Origin: JACKOB01 sp024234575
GTDB lineage: Bacteria; Pseudomonadota; Gammaproteobacteria; Pseudomonadales; Oleiphilaceae
Direction: 5' to 3'
DNA length: 64,000 nucleotides
Assembly (NCBI GenBank): GCA_051208035.1
Contig: JBPJFZ010000006.1
Span: 1 to 64,000 of the forward strand
Shown here: positions 53,403 through 63,311 of the stretch, piece by piece
Layout of the letters: the number at the start of each line of letters is the position of its first letter
Numbering within the stretch: position 1 is the first letter of the stretch
Notes under the pieces: model-generated
What the model was told of the DNA's origin: nothing
What the model saw: the letters and a program-made list of their open reading frames with translations, nothing else
The model's database searches: none
Translations under genes and position numbers: made by a program

Positions 53403-54596
53403 CTAGAAATTAGCACCGACCTGCAACCAGATTTTATCTGTATCTGTAGCATGTGTATCAGCACTGTAGTGGGCATATTTCAGGAGAACATTATAATGCT
53501 CCATGAAATCCTGACCGATTGAGAAGTCAATTTCGTTGCCGTAGTCTGCACCACCCTCATCTGCTTTAAACTGGTGGTAGGCAATTGTTACTTTTGGACT
53601 AATAACTTTGCCCGATACCGACACATAGAGATCTTCTAAACCATCTTTTGGCGTTGCCAAAAACTTATCTGCCCAACCATTGAACTTATGCTTAGTCGCT
53701 AATGGGGTCTGAAACGCACCTTTGCCATCGTCATCCGCACCCAGCAATTCGTAACCAAGCGTTGCGGTAATACCCGCAACCTGGCCACCAATCTCTGCCA
53801 GCATGTAGTCCGCTGTATAACCATTGGCCTTATCTTGCTCTTGCGTTGCGTATTCAAGTGCATAGATTAACGCTGCACTATCCATTGCCAGCTTACCGTT
53901 CAAGCGCAAACCGTAGGTGTCGCTGATTTCATTAAGCAGATAGCCATACGCACTAACATTGGCTAATTCAAGGCTGCTGTTATGCACATGCAAAATGCCA
54001 TGATCTTCACCGTTGATATTATTGCCAAAAATATCGTTGACGTTCGTTATGTAAGACAACGTTACCGCCGTATCTGGCAATGCTTTGTTTACTACAGTGT
54101 AAGCATCAAAAGTCTGCTCATTTTGTCTCCAGGCCACGCCACCAACAAATCTTTGGTTATCAAGATTGATACGCTGTCTACCTACACGCAGCAATGTGCT
54201 CGCTGGTGCCGCATAGTCAACATAGGCCTGGTTTATTTCTGTATATTTAGGGTCTGCAACAACCGCGTAGTCTGTCTTTCCGTTTTGTGTACTGTTGAAG
54301 TCACCCGTCAACACATCGCTGTTGTTATCAAATTCCAGCAAGCCTGATAAGCCTTCAAAAGTTTGGGTCTTATACGTCACACGAGTTTTCAGTGTCGATG
54401 CGTTTGCATTATCCAACGGCCCATCCTGATCAACAAACTCGTATCTGTAACGAAGGGTTAAATCGGCAGAACCATCAGCAATTGCGTCATATAACGTTGC
54501 GGCATCTTCTGCTTGGGCTGACATAGCGAACGCCGCCACAGATACAGCCAAAAGTGATTTTTTCATGGATACTTTAGCGATAGAGGTCTTTCTCAT
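53403..54596 (-). CDS. Outer-membrane porin-like beta-barrel protein
   Basis: 397 aa. Signal peptide KKSLLAVSVAAFAMSAQA, then many amphipathic strands with alternating aromatics (DLTLRYRYEFVDQDG, SLELANVSAYGYLLN, HYNVLLKYAHYSAD), ending in a terminal phenylalanine (WLQVGANF) as required for barrel insertion. It resembles Opr/alginate-export-type porins; substrate unknown. ATG at 54596 has AAGGAG eight bases upstream; a second ATG ten codons on would also retain the signal peptide. Confidence 0.82.
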   Translation of the reverse strand: MRKTSIAKVSMKKSLLAVSVAAFAMSAQAEDAATLYDAIADGSADLTLRYRYEFVDQDGPLDNANASTLKTRVTYKTQTFEGLSGLLEFDNNSDVLTGDFNSTQNGKTDYAVVADPKYTEINQAYVDYAAPASTLLRVGRQRINLDNQRFVGGVAWRQNEQTFDAYTVVNKALPDTAVTLSYITNVNDIFGNNINGEDHGILHVHNSSLELANVSAYGYLLNEISDTYGLRLNGKLAMDSAALIYALEYATQEQDKANGYTADYMLAEIGGQVAGITATLGYELLGADDDGKGAFQTPLATKHKFNGWADKFLATPKDGLEDLYVSVSGKVISPKVTIAYHQFKADEGGADYGNEIDFSIGQDFMEHYNVLLKYAHYSADTHATDTDKIWLQVGANF

Positions 54597-55194
54597 TTAC
54601 GATACTCCTTACCGAGTAATAATTGATCGTCTTAAACTATGTTCTTTTTAAACATCGTGCTTCTGGAAACCATTAACGCGCTAAGTTATTTTTTTAATAA
54701 ACTTTTCAGAAGAAGCGCTTTTATGGCTCCAACTTAAAGCAGCGGCGAAATACTATCCTTGACCAGTGTCAAGAGAAATAAAGTGGTAGTTTCTTATACC
54801 CTATAGCAGCAACCATGCCAGAAAGACTTTTCATAGATTTAACTGCGTCAGCTAAATCCACCCGCATACCGTCTCTACGACGCCAATACTACCTCGCTCA
54901 GCTTCAATAAATTCGTTGTCGCCCATTTTTCCTCCCCCCGGTAAGAGCAGGACAAACCCAAAAAAGTGCATGATATCAAGCCACGACCACCATTGGTGCT
55001 TTCTCTAGTTGACGTTAGCAACTTAAATCCTCGCTTTGAGTTTCTCTGCAAATATGCGTGTTTCCCATGCCACAGAAATATTCGTCACACATAAACTTCT
55101 CTTCGGTACTTGCATTTATATCGAGACATATAATACATTTATTTACGTGCCACCACTTAATGGCGCATTAATATATGACTCATAGGTGCTTATT
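54597..55194. other. Long divergent regulatory region with a CTTGAC/GTCAAG dyad
   Basis: About 590 bp between the porin and the PF10118 gene, no gene seen. The dyad CTTGAC (54758-54763), 4 bases, GTCAAG (54768-54773) is a candidate operator for the porin. Promoters for both flanking genes must be here. Confidence 0.45.
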
Positions 55195-56049
55195 ATGGAC
55201 ATGCTTGTTACCCCGATCCAACGAAACTTAAAATTTCACTTACCAGAAAACACTGTCTCACAATGGAACAGTGCTGGTGTCCACGTGTCACAGTTTTTCA
55301 ATACGATGTCGTTGTTTTTCCCTGAAGGTGAGCGTTTCTTTATTAATAGCGTTCGACACTATCGAGACAGAATCATAGAGCCTGAGCTTTTGGCCGCCGT
55401 GAGAGCTTTTATCGGCCAGGAAGCGATGCATGGCCGAGAGCATGATGAATACAATCAAGCCATGATTAACGAAGGGTTTCCGGTTGATAAAATGGAAGCT
55501 CAGGTGACCACGTTTTTAAATCTGATAAGGGAAAACTCTCCACCCGCCTTTCAACTGGCTATTACCATCGCCCTCGAACATCTGACAGCAATTTTGGCTG
55601 ATACCCTGCTGGCAAACCCTGAACTACTGGATAAATCTGACCCCAACTTCACCGCCCTCTGGACCTGGCACGCTCTGGAAGAAACAGAGCACAAAGCCGT
55701 TGCCTATGATGTTTTCGAGAAAGTTATCGGTACATCTGTGCAAAGCTACCTGTTACGCACAGGCACACTGGTATTGGCGACCAGTATCTTCTTTGCCCTG
55801 TGTTACACCTATTATTTTCAAATCCTGCGCACGAGCAATGAACACCGAAACCTGCGCGGCTGGTGGCAAGCATTCAAGTTTCAATGGCTAAAGCCGGGAG
55901 CAATGCGTAAGGCGATACCTGCCTGGCTCGATTACTTTAGACCCGGATTTCATCCATGGGACCAGGACAACCGGGGTTATCTACAGCAAATAGATGCCCT
56001 GATCGAAAAAGTTAATACCTTCGCCCCAGCGAAAGAACAGGCAGCCTAG
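55195..56049 (+). CDS. PF10118 family metal-dependent hydrolase-like protein
   Basis: 284 aa. Helical, ferritin-like pattern with conserved glutamates and histidines: FFPEGERFFINSVRHYRD, FIGQEAMHGREHDEYN, and WHALEETEHKAVAYDVFE. The spacing suggests a di-metal centre. PF10118 members are annotated as putative metal-dependent hydrolases without proven chemistry. First gene of an operon with a Baeyer-Villiger-type monooxygenase and an SDR. ATG at 55195 has TAGGTG upstream; GTG three codons earlier is less likely. Confidence 0.85.
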   Translation: MDMLVTPIQRNLKFHLPENTVSQWNSAGVHVSQFFNTMSLFFPEGERFFINSVRHYRDRIIEPELLAAVRAFIGQEAMHGREHDEYNQAMINEGFPVDKMEAQVTTFLNLIRENSPPAFQLAITIALEHLTAILADTLLANPELLDKSDPNFTALWTWHALEETEHKAVAYDVFEKVIGTSVQSYLLRTGTLVLATSIFFALCYTYYFQILRTSNEHRNLRGWWQAFKFQWLKPGAMRKAIPAWLDYFRPGFHPWDQDNRGYLQQIDALIEKVNTFAPAKEQAA

Positions 56050-56093
56050 CCTCCCTATAAAAACTCCCAGAGCAATACATGTTGGAGAAAGTG

Positions 56094-57653
56094 ATGAAGC
56101 ATAGCAATGCAAAGCATAAAGGAAACAAGGTCTGCCCGCCTATCGACAGCAAGCCCGATGTCGATACCGAGATCGCGATTGTCGGTAGTGGTTTTGGTGG
56201 TATCGGACTGGCAATAAAGCTTAAACAGGCAAAAATGAACAGCTTCACAATATTTGAACAGGCCAATGAAGTTGGCGGCACATGGCGGGATAACACCTAT
56301 CCCGGTGCTGCCTGTGATGTGCCTTCGCATCTCTATTCCTTCTCATTTGAGCCCAATCCAAACTGGACAAAGGCTTTCGCGCCGCAAAAAGAAATATTTA
56401 AGTACCTGCAATATTGTGCGAAAAAGCACAAGCTCTATGACCACATAAGATTTAACACGCCAATACAACGCGCACAATTTATTGAACCCGAGGGTATCTG
56501 GCATATTTATACGGCACAAGGCAAGCGTATTCGCGCCAGGGCAATTGTGGCAGCAACCGGTGCTCTCAATGTGCCGTTGATTCCAAAAATTAGTGGCGTA
56601 GAGAAATTCAAAGGCGACATTTTCCATACCGCACAATGGAATCATGATGTTAACCTTGCCGGAAAAACAGTGGCGGTTGTAGGTACCGGCGCGAGCGCTA
56701 TCCAGGTTATTCCTGCTATTGCACCAAAGGTAAAAAAGCTGGTCGTACTGCAGCGCACGCCTGCCTGGGTGATGCCAAAATTCGATCACACCATTGGCGC
56801 TTTCAAGCGTTGGACTTATCGGCAACTCCCCTTTAGCCAACAACTGGCCCGCCAGATGGTCTACTTATTTGGTGAGGCAGTGACGCCTGTTTTCCTGCGT
56901 GATTCTGCGCTATCAAGCGCGGCGGAGTCACTGGCACGGCACTACATTGGAACGCAGATAAAGGATGCCGACTTAAGAAATAAAGTCACTCCGAACTATC
57001 GCATCGGATGCAAACGCGTGCTGCTATCTGATGATTACTACCAGGCCCTGGTCCGTGCAAACGTTGACGTAAAAACCACCGGGCTTAAAGCCGTGACGGC
57101 TAAACAGCTTGTTACTAGCGACGACACGAAGGTGTCCGTGGATGCGATCATCCTGGCGACCGGGTTTAAAGTACCGGTTGCCTCTGCACCTTTCGAGATA
57201 ACGGGTATCCGTGGTAAAAACCTGAATCAGGAATGGAATCAGGGGTCTGAAGCCTACAAAGGAATCAATGTTTCGGGTTATCCGAATATGGCACTGATAA
57301 TGGGCCCCAATACCGGCCCCGGAAATACTTCTGTTATTTTTTATATTGAGTCACAGATTAACTACATTATGAAATACCTGAGGGCACTTAACAGTCCACA
57401 GGTTGTGTCACTTGATGTGCAGCCAGGCGTGCAGGAGCGCTTTAATCAGATGATCTCGCAACGGATGAAAAAAACCGTCTGGACGAGTGGTTGCCAAAGC
57501 TGGTACCTGACTAAAGATGGCCGAAACACCACTCTGTGGCCGGGCTTTTCAGCGGAATACCGACTACAAACATCCTGGTTCAGCCGAGACAACTACCAGG
57601 TTACCTATGTAGAGCCATCTTCAACACATGCCGCAGAATCCGTGCCCGCATAA
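56094..57653 (+). CDS. Flavin-containing Baeyer-Villiger-type monooxygenase
   Basis: 519 aa. FAD-binding GSGFGGIGLAIKL (about residue 30), NADPH-binding GTGASAIQVIPAIA (about residue 200), and between them the Baeyer-Villiger fingerprint FKGDIFHTAQW. EQANEVGGTWRDNTYPGAACDVPSHLYSFSF is also typical. It would oxidise a ketone to an ester using NADPH and oxygen. ATG at 56094 has GGAG seven bases upstream; another ATG five codons earlier is possible. Central gene of the operon. Confidence 0.9.
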   Translation: MKHSNAKHKGNKVCPPIDSKPDVDTEIAIVGSGFGGIGLAIKLKQAKMNSFTIFEQANEVGGTWRDNTYPGAACDVPSHLYSFSFEPNPNWTKAFAPQKEIFKYLQYCAKKHKLYDHIRFNTPIQRAQFIEPEGIWHIYTAQGKRIRARAIVAATGALNVPLIPKISGVEKFKGDIFHTAQWNHDVNLAGKTVAVVGTGASAIQVIPAIAPKVKKLVVLQRTPAWVMPKFDHTIGAFKRWTYRQLPFSQQLARQMVYLFGEAVTPVFLRDSALSSAAESLARHYIGTQIKDADLRNKVTPNYRIGCKRVLLSDDYYQALVRANVDVKTTGLKAVTAKQLVTSDDTKVSVDAIILATGFKVPVASAPFEITGIRGKNLNQEWNQGSEAYKGINVSGYPNMALIMGPNTGPGNTSVIFYIESQINYIMKYLRALNSPQVVSLDVQPGVQERFNQMISQRMKKTVWTSGCQSWYLTKDGRNTTLWPGFSAEYRLQTSWFSRDNYQVTYVEPSSTHAAESVPA

Positions 57654-57693
57654 GTTTATTAGGCTACACCCCATTACATTAATCGAGGAAATC

Positions 57694-58527
57694 ATGAATT
57701 CACTAAGAGATAAAGTCGTCGTTATCACAGGTGCAGGGTCAGGAATTGGCCTGGCTTTGGCCCGCCAATGCGCCACGGCAGGTGCCAGCCTCGCACTCTC
57801 GGATATCAATGCCAAGTCATTGCAAAACATTGCCGATGAACTGCGCGTTAGGAAAATAAACATCCATACGGAGGTGGTGGACGTTTCGAATGATTCTGCA
57901 GTGATTGAATGGGCACAACATGTTGCCGAACACTACAAACACGTAGATGTGATCATCAACAATGCTGGCATCGCCCTGTCCCAAAGCGCTACAACCATGA
58001 CACGGACACACTGGGAAAGGGTCTTTAATATAAATTTTTGGGGCGTTGTAAATGGTACATCAGCATTTTTACCCTACCTGAGAAAACAGCCAGAATCTCA
58101 CATCGTCAACATATCCAGTGTCTTTGGCCTGGTATCCATGCCCACACAGGCGGCTTACAATGCCTCTAAGTTTGCGGTTCGCGGCTACACCGAAGCATTG
58201 CGCCAAGACCTTGCTGGCACCGGGATTAACATCACCTGCATTCACCCTGGTGGCGTTAAAACAAACCTTGTAAAAACCGGCGAGCACTTCGATGGCTTCG
58301 ATGGCGCGCAAACATCGATAGAAGAAGTGAGCTCACTCTTTGAGAAAATAGCCCTTACCAGCCCCGAAAAAGCAGCCAGCATTATTATTCAGGGAATATT
58401 AAAAAACAGACGGCGAGTACTGGTAGGTATGGATGCAAAAGTTCTGGACTGGGCACAGCGATTACTACCCGCCAGTTATGACCAGCTATTACTGCCGGCA
58501 ATACGCTGGGGTACTCGGTACATCTAG
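57694..58527 (+). CDS. Short-chain dehydrogenase/reductase
   Basis: 277 aa. ITGAGSGIGLALA for NAD(P), NNAGIA, catalytic Ser in VNISSVFG, and YxxxK in YNASKFA. Closest in style to SDRs accompanying flavin monooxygenases in lipid-degrading bacteria; it could interconvert the alcohol and ketone used by the monooxygenase (inference). ATG at 57694 has GAGG seven bases upstream. Third gene of the operon; the preceding in-frame stretch is inside the monooxygenase gene. Confidence 0.9.
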   Translation: MNSLRDKVVVITGAGSGIGLALARQCATAGASLALSDINAKSLQNIADELRVRKINIHTEVVDVSNDSAVIEWAQHVAEHYKHVDVIINNAGIALSQSATTMTRTHWERVFNINFWGVVNGTSAFLPYLRKQPESHIVNISSVFGLVSMPTQAAYNASKFAVRGYTEALRQDLAGTGINITCIHPGGVKTNLVKTGEHFDGFDGAQTSIEEVSSLFEKIALTSPEKAASIIIQGILKNRRRVLVGMDAKVLDWAQRLLPASYDQLLLPAIRWGTRYI

Positions 58528-58586
58528 GGAGCCCGTTTTATTTCGGTTGAGATAAGACGTCAATGACGGCAACGCTTTGCGCAAAC

Positions 58587-59483
58587 CTAGCGCTCATCAT
58601 TGCCTTGCACCGGCGCTAATTGCTTAACAATTTTCTCCAGCTCACCTCCCAGAAAGTGATTAGCGGCTTTTTCCATGGCGCGCGCGAGCTCTGCGTGTAC
58701 TGCCATTTCTGCGAGGGGGCGCAAGCGCCAGATCAAGTCTGCTAACTGAGGTAAATCTTCTTTGGGTGGCATCTCTTCGTGATATTTGTGCAACACATGA
58801 GTTGAAACTAATTTCACCAATTCATTAGCCACGGTTTCGACATTGCTACGCAGCATTTTAATGATATCCAACAAGGCCTCAAAAGGTATGCCGGTGGCCA
58901 CTAGCTCGGCACCTGCTCGCATGGTGCGCATACTTCGCACCTGCATATGTTTACCGTCGCTCTCGAATTTCACCAGATCAAGCTCAATCGCTTTACCCAG
59001 GGTTTGCAATGTCACCTTATTGTTGAATAGTGCCAGCAATTCTTCAATGGGCATAACAACCGTTGTTTCATCTGTCCAGGGGCTGGTCAGGGCCGACTCA
59101 ATCCCCATGAAATTGCGCAAATCAATGCCCTGCTCCAGGGCCTTGAGTAAGTCTGCGATAGTAGAAATGGTGTAACCGCGCTCAAGTAAATCTGCAATCA
59201 GCCTTAGCCGTGAATAGTGAGCGTTAGAGTAGATGCCTTTGCGACCCTTTAGTTTTGGCGGCGGCAGCACCCCCTTCTCCTGGTAAGCCCGAATACTACG
59301 ACTGGTGGTTTCTGTCGCCCTGGCCAATTCGTCAATCGTGTATTCTTTATCCGGGTGCGGCAGATTTGCACCATTGCCGGTTTGCGGTAAGAACCGGGCA
59401 ATAAGATTAAAGGTGTCATCCAGGTTGCTCGGGGTGTTTTTTTTACCCTTGATGGTTTTGTCAGGGCTGTCAGGTAGCGTCAT
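58587..59483 (-). CDS. MerR family transcriptional regulator
   Basis: About 298 aa. The MerR DNA-binding domain starts late, at about residue 46 (YTIDELARATETTSRSIRAYQEKGVLPPPKLKGRKGIYSNAHYSRL), after a hydrophilic extension. The C-terminal part is long and helical and has no clear metal-binding cysteines, so the effector is likely organic. It is convergent with the monooxygenase operon, which may be its target. Confidence 0.82.
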   Translation of the reverse strand: MTLPDSPDKTIKGKKNTPSNLDDTFNLIARFLPQTGNGANLPHPDKEYTIDELARATETTSRSIRAYQEKGVLPPPKLKGRKGIYSNAHYSRLRLIADLLERGYTISTIADLLKALEQGIDLRNFMGIESALTSPWTDETTVVMPIEELLALFNNKVTLQTLGKAIELDLVKFESDGKHMQVRSMRTMRAGAELVATGIPFEALLDIIKMLRSNVETVANELVKLVSTHVLHKYHEEMPPKEDLPQLADLIWRLRPLAEMAVHAELARAMEKAANHFLGGELEKIVKQLAPVQGNDER

Positions 59484-59579
59484 GTGAGGGTCCACGCATT
59501 TAATTTCTTAAGGCTCTATTGTTTTTTACATAGTGCAGTATAACGAATCCACTCACCGCTTGACACGCGCAATCTCTGC

Positions 59580-61379
59580 TCAGACTTTGCGAACAGACTT
59601 TTCACGTTGCTGAGTCTGCCACATATGCTGGTAGGTTCCCCCCGCAGCTAATAACTGTGCATGAGTGCCCTGCTCAATCAGTTTGCCATCCTCTAACACC
59701 AGAATACGATCGGCATCGACGATGGTAGAAAGTCTGTGGGCGATAACCAGGCTGGTGTGATGCTGGGAAACCTCTCTGATGGCATCGAGAATCGCCCCCT
59801 CTGACAAACTGTCGAGAGAGGATGTGGCCTCATCAAATACCAGTATGGGTGGATTTTTTAATACGGCGCGGGCAATTGAGACACGTTGTTTTTCTCCGCC
59901 GCTAAGTTTTAACCCCCGTTCGCCTACCAGGGTATTTTCTCCTTGTGGCAGCTTCGCAATAAAACTCGTCAGGTTGGCAAGCTTTAGTGCATGTCGCACT
60001 TCCTCATCCGTTGCATCAACCCGCCCGTAACGGACATTCTCTAGTATGCTGGTGTTAAACAGCACGGTGTCCTGAGGCACAATACCAATGGCCTGACGCA
60101 GCGAATACAGCGACAGTTCTTTTACCGGTTGATCATCTACATAGATGGCTCCCTGCATCGGATCATAGAATCTAAAAAGGAGTTTAACTGTCGTGCTCTT
60201 CCCCGATCCACTCGGCCCAACAATCGCAACCTTTTCTCCAGGATTCACCGCAAAACTGATGCCATTGAGTAAAGGTCGATCGTCACTGTAAGAGAAAGTA
60301 ACATTATCAAAACGAACGCTACCCCCCCCCACCACTAAGGCTTTTGCATCTGCGACCTCAATCACTTTGCTTTGCTTATCGAGCAAGCCGAATAAGCGTT
60401 CGATGTTTACCAACGCCCCTTTCATTTCACGATAGATAAAACCCAGAAAGTTCAAAGGAATAAATATCTGCATCATAAAGGCGTTAATTAATACGAAGTC
60501 TCCGAGTGTCATCACCCCGGCAACCACTTGCTGGCCCGCCACGATCATCATCGCCGTCATCCCAACGGCAATGATAAGCGCCTGTCCGGTATTCAGTACA
60601 AATAACGAGAGACGGTTCTTTCTTTTCGCTTGCTCCCATAGTGCCAACTCATGATCATAAGCACGGGATTCAACCGCCTCGTTGGTAAAATATTTTACGG
60701 TTTCATAATTAAGCAGGCTATCAAGGGCGCGGGTATTGCTTTGAGAGTCTGCTTTGTTTGCCTCCCGCACAAAGGCAGTCCGCCACTCGGTGGCGACAAT
60801 CGAAAAAGCGACATAGGCAACAATCGAAACCAGCGTTATAAATGCCAGCCAGCCGGAATACTGCTTGAATAGAATAAATATCACCAGACTGATCTCAAGC
60901 AAGGTCGGCAATATATTGAAGACCATAAACCGCATCAGAAACCCGATGCCTGTTACGCCACGCTCGATATCACGAAACAAGCCACCGGTATTGCGATTAA
61001 GGTGAAAATCGATGTCCATGCGATGCAGGTGATCAAACACCTTTAGCCCAACACGGCGCATTGCCCGTTCGGTGACTCGACCAAAAAGCGTATCGCGGAT
61101 TTCTGCAAAGAGAACGGTTGAAAATCGAACCGCGCCATAAGCCAACAATAACCCCAGCGGCAGCACTATCAGCGAGGCATCAACCAGGCTGCGATCGAGT
61201 GAATCCACTAAATACTTTAAAACAAAAGGCAAGCCCACACTGGCGACTTTAGCGAGAACAAGAAAACCCAATGCTAACAAAACCCGCCCCTTGTACTCTA
61301 ACAAGAAAGGCAGCAGACGTTTTAGCGTACTCCAACGCAAAGGTTCTGCGTCAACATCATAACGGGTTTGTGGCCTCAT
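59580..61379 (-). CDS. ATM1/HMT1-type ABC exporter (fused membrane and ATPase domains)
   Basis: 599 aa half-transporter with six membrane segments (about 30-320) and a C-terminal ATPase: Walker A GPSGSGKSTTVK, signature LSGGEKQRVSIARA, Walker B ILVFDEATSSLD. YLVKYFTNEAVESRAYD-type motif (ETVKYFTNE) is the hallmark of the Atm1/ABCB7 group, which exports glutathione-type sulphur compounds or heavy-metal conjugates. A nine-G run (coding strand, 60322-60330) lies between the two domains. Confidence 0.9.
   Translation of the reverse strand: MRPQTRYDVDAEPLRWSTLKRLLPFLLEYKGRVLLALGFLVLAKVASVGLPFVLKYLVDSLDRSLVDASLIVLPLGLLLAYGAVRFSTVLFAEIRDTLFGRVTERAMRRVGLKVFDHLHRMDIDFHLNRNTGGLFRDIERGVTGIGFLMRFMVFNILPTLLEISLVIFILFKQYSGWLAFITLVSIVAYVAFSIVATEWRTAFVREANKADSQSNTRALDSLLNYETVKYFTNEAVESRAYDHELALWEQAKRKNRLSLFVLNTGQALIIAVGMTAMMIVAGQQVVAGVMTLGDFVLINAFMMQIFIPLNFLGFIYREMKGALVNIERLFGLLDKQSKVIEVADAKALVVGGGSVRFDNVTFSYSDDRPLLNGISFAVNPGEKVAIVGPSGSGKSTTVKLLFRFYDPMQGAIYVDDQPVKELSLYSLRQAIGIVPQDTVLFNTSILENVRYGRVDATDEEVRHALKLANLTSFIAKLPQGENTLVGERGLKLSGGEKQRVSIARAVLKNPPILVFDEATSSLDSLSEGAILDAIREVSQHHTSLVIAHRLSTIVDADRILVLEDGKLIEQGTHAQLLAAGGTYQHMWQTQQREKSVRKV
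60322..60330. repeat. Nine-base G/C homopolymer inside the ABC exporter gene
   Basis: C9 on the plus strand, G9 on the coding strand, encoding the glycines of VVGGGSVRF just before the ATPase domain. One-base slippage would remove the ATPase domain. Confidence 0.85.
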
Positions 61380-61490
61380 ACGATCTCCGGTGATTTTATA
61401 CTTGGGGCATCAGACCTGATCTGATAAAGCAAGAGCGGCGACTATACGATAACTACCCCATACAGGCTATGATCTTATTTTCTATGTTCA

Positions 61491-61841
61491 CTAGCCGATC
61501 TTACTACGAAACATAAAATATACCGCCCCAAGCAAGCAAAGCCCCGCCCACAAATAATCAAGCTTGAGTGGCTCTTTGAGATACATCACCGAAAACGGCA
61601 CAAAAACGGTTAATGTGATAACTTCCTGAATGATCTTTAGCTGGCCGACACTTAGTACCGTAAATCCGATTCGATTGGCTGGCACCTGAAATAAATACTC
61701 AAAAAGCGCAACACCCCAACTAACAAGCGCGGCGATAATCCATGGCTTATTGTTCAACTCTTTTAAATGCGCGTACCAGGCAAAGGTCATAAATACGTTA
61801 CTGCAGATTAAAAGTGCAATAGAGATCAATACAGGGTTCAT
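61491..61841 (-). CDS. DUF486/DMT-family membrane protein
   Basis: 116 aa with four membrane segments; matches DUF486 (YAHLKELNNKPWIIAALVSW, LFEYLFQVPANRIGF, LKIIQEVITLTVFVPFSVMYL). Related to the small multidrug-transporter fold; substrate unknown. ATG at 61841. Confidence 0.88.
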   Translation of the reverse strand: MNPVLISIALLICSNVFMTFAWYAHLKELNNKPWIIAALVSWGVALFEYLFQVPANRIGFTVLSVGQLKIIQEVITLTVFVPFSVMYLKEPLKLDYLWAGLCLLGAVYFMFRSKIG

Positions 61842-61899
61842 GTTTACAACCTTAAATAATGTGACCTTTTGTCGTTCGCAGGGTCGATACCGAGCCAGA

Positions 61900-62214
61900 T
61901 CAGGTCCACAGCCAGCGTCGATGGGCGATCAAACGAATAAGCATCTCATTATCGAGATCATACTGTCGGGTCGACAGACTATGTATGCTCTGATCTTTAT
62001 GCTTACGCATACCCCACCACTCGTAGAGCGTCTGCAGTTCAAGCTTTGCCGCTTCGTGCTCATCATCCTGGGTAAAGTCTGTCGCGCCCTCAAACAGGTT
62101 TTCTTTTTCAATACAATCCACCAACAGTTGAAAGCAGGCATGCAACATTATCTCGTCTTTATCACACCAGTCATCATGCAGGCTATCAATTGGTAACAGG
62201 TTACTGGGTTTCAT
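61900..62214 (-). CDS. Conserved hypothetical protein, 104 aa
   Basis: Acidic soluble protein; the stretch DEIMLHACFQLLVDCIEKE and the later LQTLYEWWGMRKHKDQS are of a type I recall in other proteobacteria and some phages. No function can be given. About 60 bp upstream of the DUF486 gene on the same strand. Confidence 0.65.
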   Translation of the reverse strand: MKPSNLLPIDSLHDDWCDKDEIMLHACFQLLVDCIEKENLFEGATDFTQDDEHEAAKLELQTLYEWWGMRKHKDQSIHSLSTRQYDLDNEMLIRLIAHRRWLWT

Positions 62215-62451
62215 AGGTAAAATTCTTTTTAGTTATCAGAGACTCATTTAAACGGCTCAAATCTAGTCAATAAGCATGTTCAGGGCAAGTATGGACTGAA
62301 CAGGATAAGCCTTTCAGGGAAAACTATCGTATTAGCGATATATTTTTGAGCTCACAAATTTTAAAATGCCTCCCCGTCGCACTTCGGACAAGCTAACGCA
62401 TTCACACCGATCACTGCAGACCAACACGACTTAAAAACAGAGAATGTGCCA

Positions 62452-63249
62452 ATGGAGTTATTACACAGCATTATTTTAGGGATTATCGAGGGGATTACCG
62501 AGTTTCTCCCCATCTCTTCAACAGGCCATCTGATCATTGCGAGCGATTTACTTGGCCTTCCGCAATCCGAAGCCAATAAAGCCTTTGAAGTTATTATTCA
62601 ATTGGCAGCAATTCTGGCGGTGGTTGCAAACTATCGTGAAAAATTCAGTTTTGCGCATACGCAGCTTTGGATTAAAGTCGCCATGGCGTTTGTACCAATT
62701 GGGCTAATCGGCTTGCTTTTTCATAAGCAAATTAAACTCCTGTTTTCGGTCGAAATCGTCGCCATAATGTTCATTGTGGGTGGCGTTATTTTTATCTGGG
62801 TCGAACATTATCTAAAAAGCCACCCTCCCACCACTCGGGACATTGAAGAAATCTCCTTTCGCCAGGCGATTATTATCGGTATTGCACAAGTGTTTGCGCT
62901 GATTCCCGGCACCAGTCGCGCAGGTTCCACTATCATTGGGGCGCTATTGGTTGGGGTTGATCGCAAAGCCAGTGCCGAATTCTCGTTTTTATTGGCATTA
63001 CCAGTGATGGTGGCCGCCAGCGGGCTTGACTTGCTAAAGAATTATCAGGAGTTCAGTGGCGAAGCACTAACGCCTTTACTCGTGGGTTTTGTGACGGCAT
63101 TTATATGTGCCTACTTTGTGATGAAGCTTTTTATCTCGTTTCTGAATCGTTTTACTTTTACAGCCTTTGGTATATACCGTATTGTTTTTGGTCTTTTGCT
63201 GTTTGCTCTTTTGTATAGTGGCGTGATCAGCCCATCTGCCGCTGGATAA
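62452..63249 (+). CDS. uppP: Undecaprenyl-diphosphatase
   Basis: 265 aa polytopic membrane protein that recycles undecaprenyl diphosphate for cell-wall synthesis (BacA family). The active-site motifs are GIIEGITEFLPISSTGHLI near the N-terminus and PGTSRAG(S) near residue 165 (ALIPGTSRAGSTIIGALLVG). A GTG two codons upstream is an alternative start. Monocistronic, divergent from the 104-aa gene. Confidence 0.95.
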   Translation: MELLHSIILGIIEGITEFLPISSTGHLIIASDLLGLPQSEANKAFEVIIQLAAILAVVANYREKFSFAHTQLWIKVAMAFVPIGLIGLLFHKQIKLLFSVEIVAIMFIVGGVIFIWVEHYLKSHPPTTRDIEEISFRQAIIIGIAQVFALIPGTSRAGSTIIGALLVGVDRKASAEFSFLLALPVMVAASGLDLLKNYQEFSGEALTPLLVGFVTAFICAYFVMKLFISFLNRFTFTAFGIYRIVFGLLLFALLYSGVISPSAAG

Positions 63250-63311
63250 AAACTAATCTGCCTGTTTGCGCAACCGCCCTATCAATAACTTCAGCACGGA
63301 AATAACGCACG

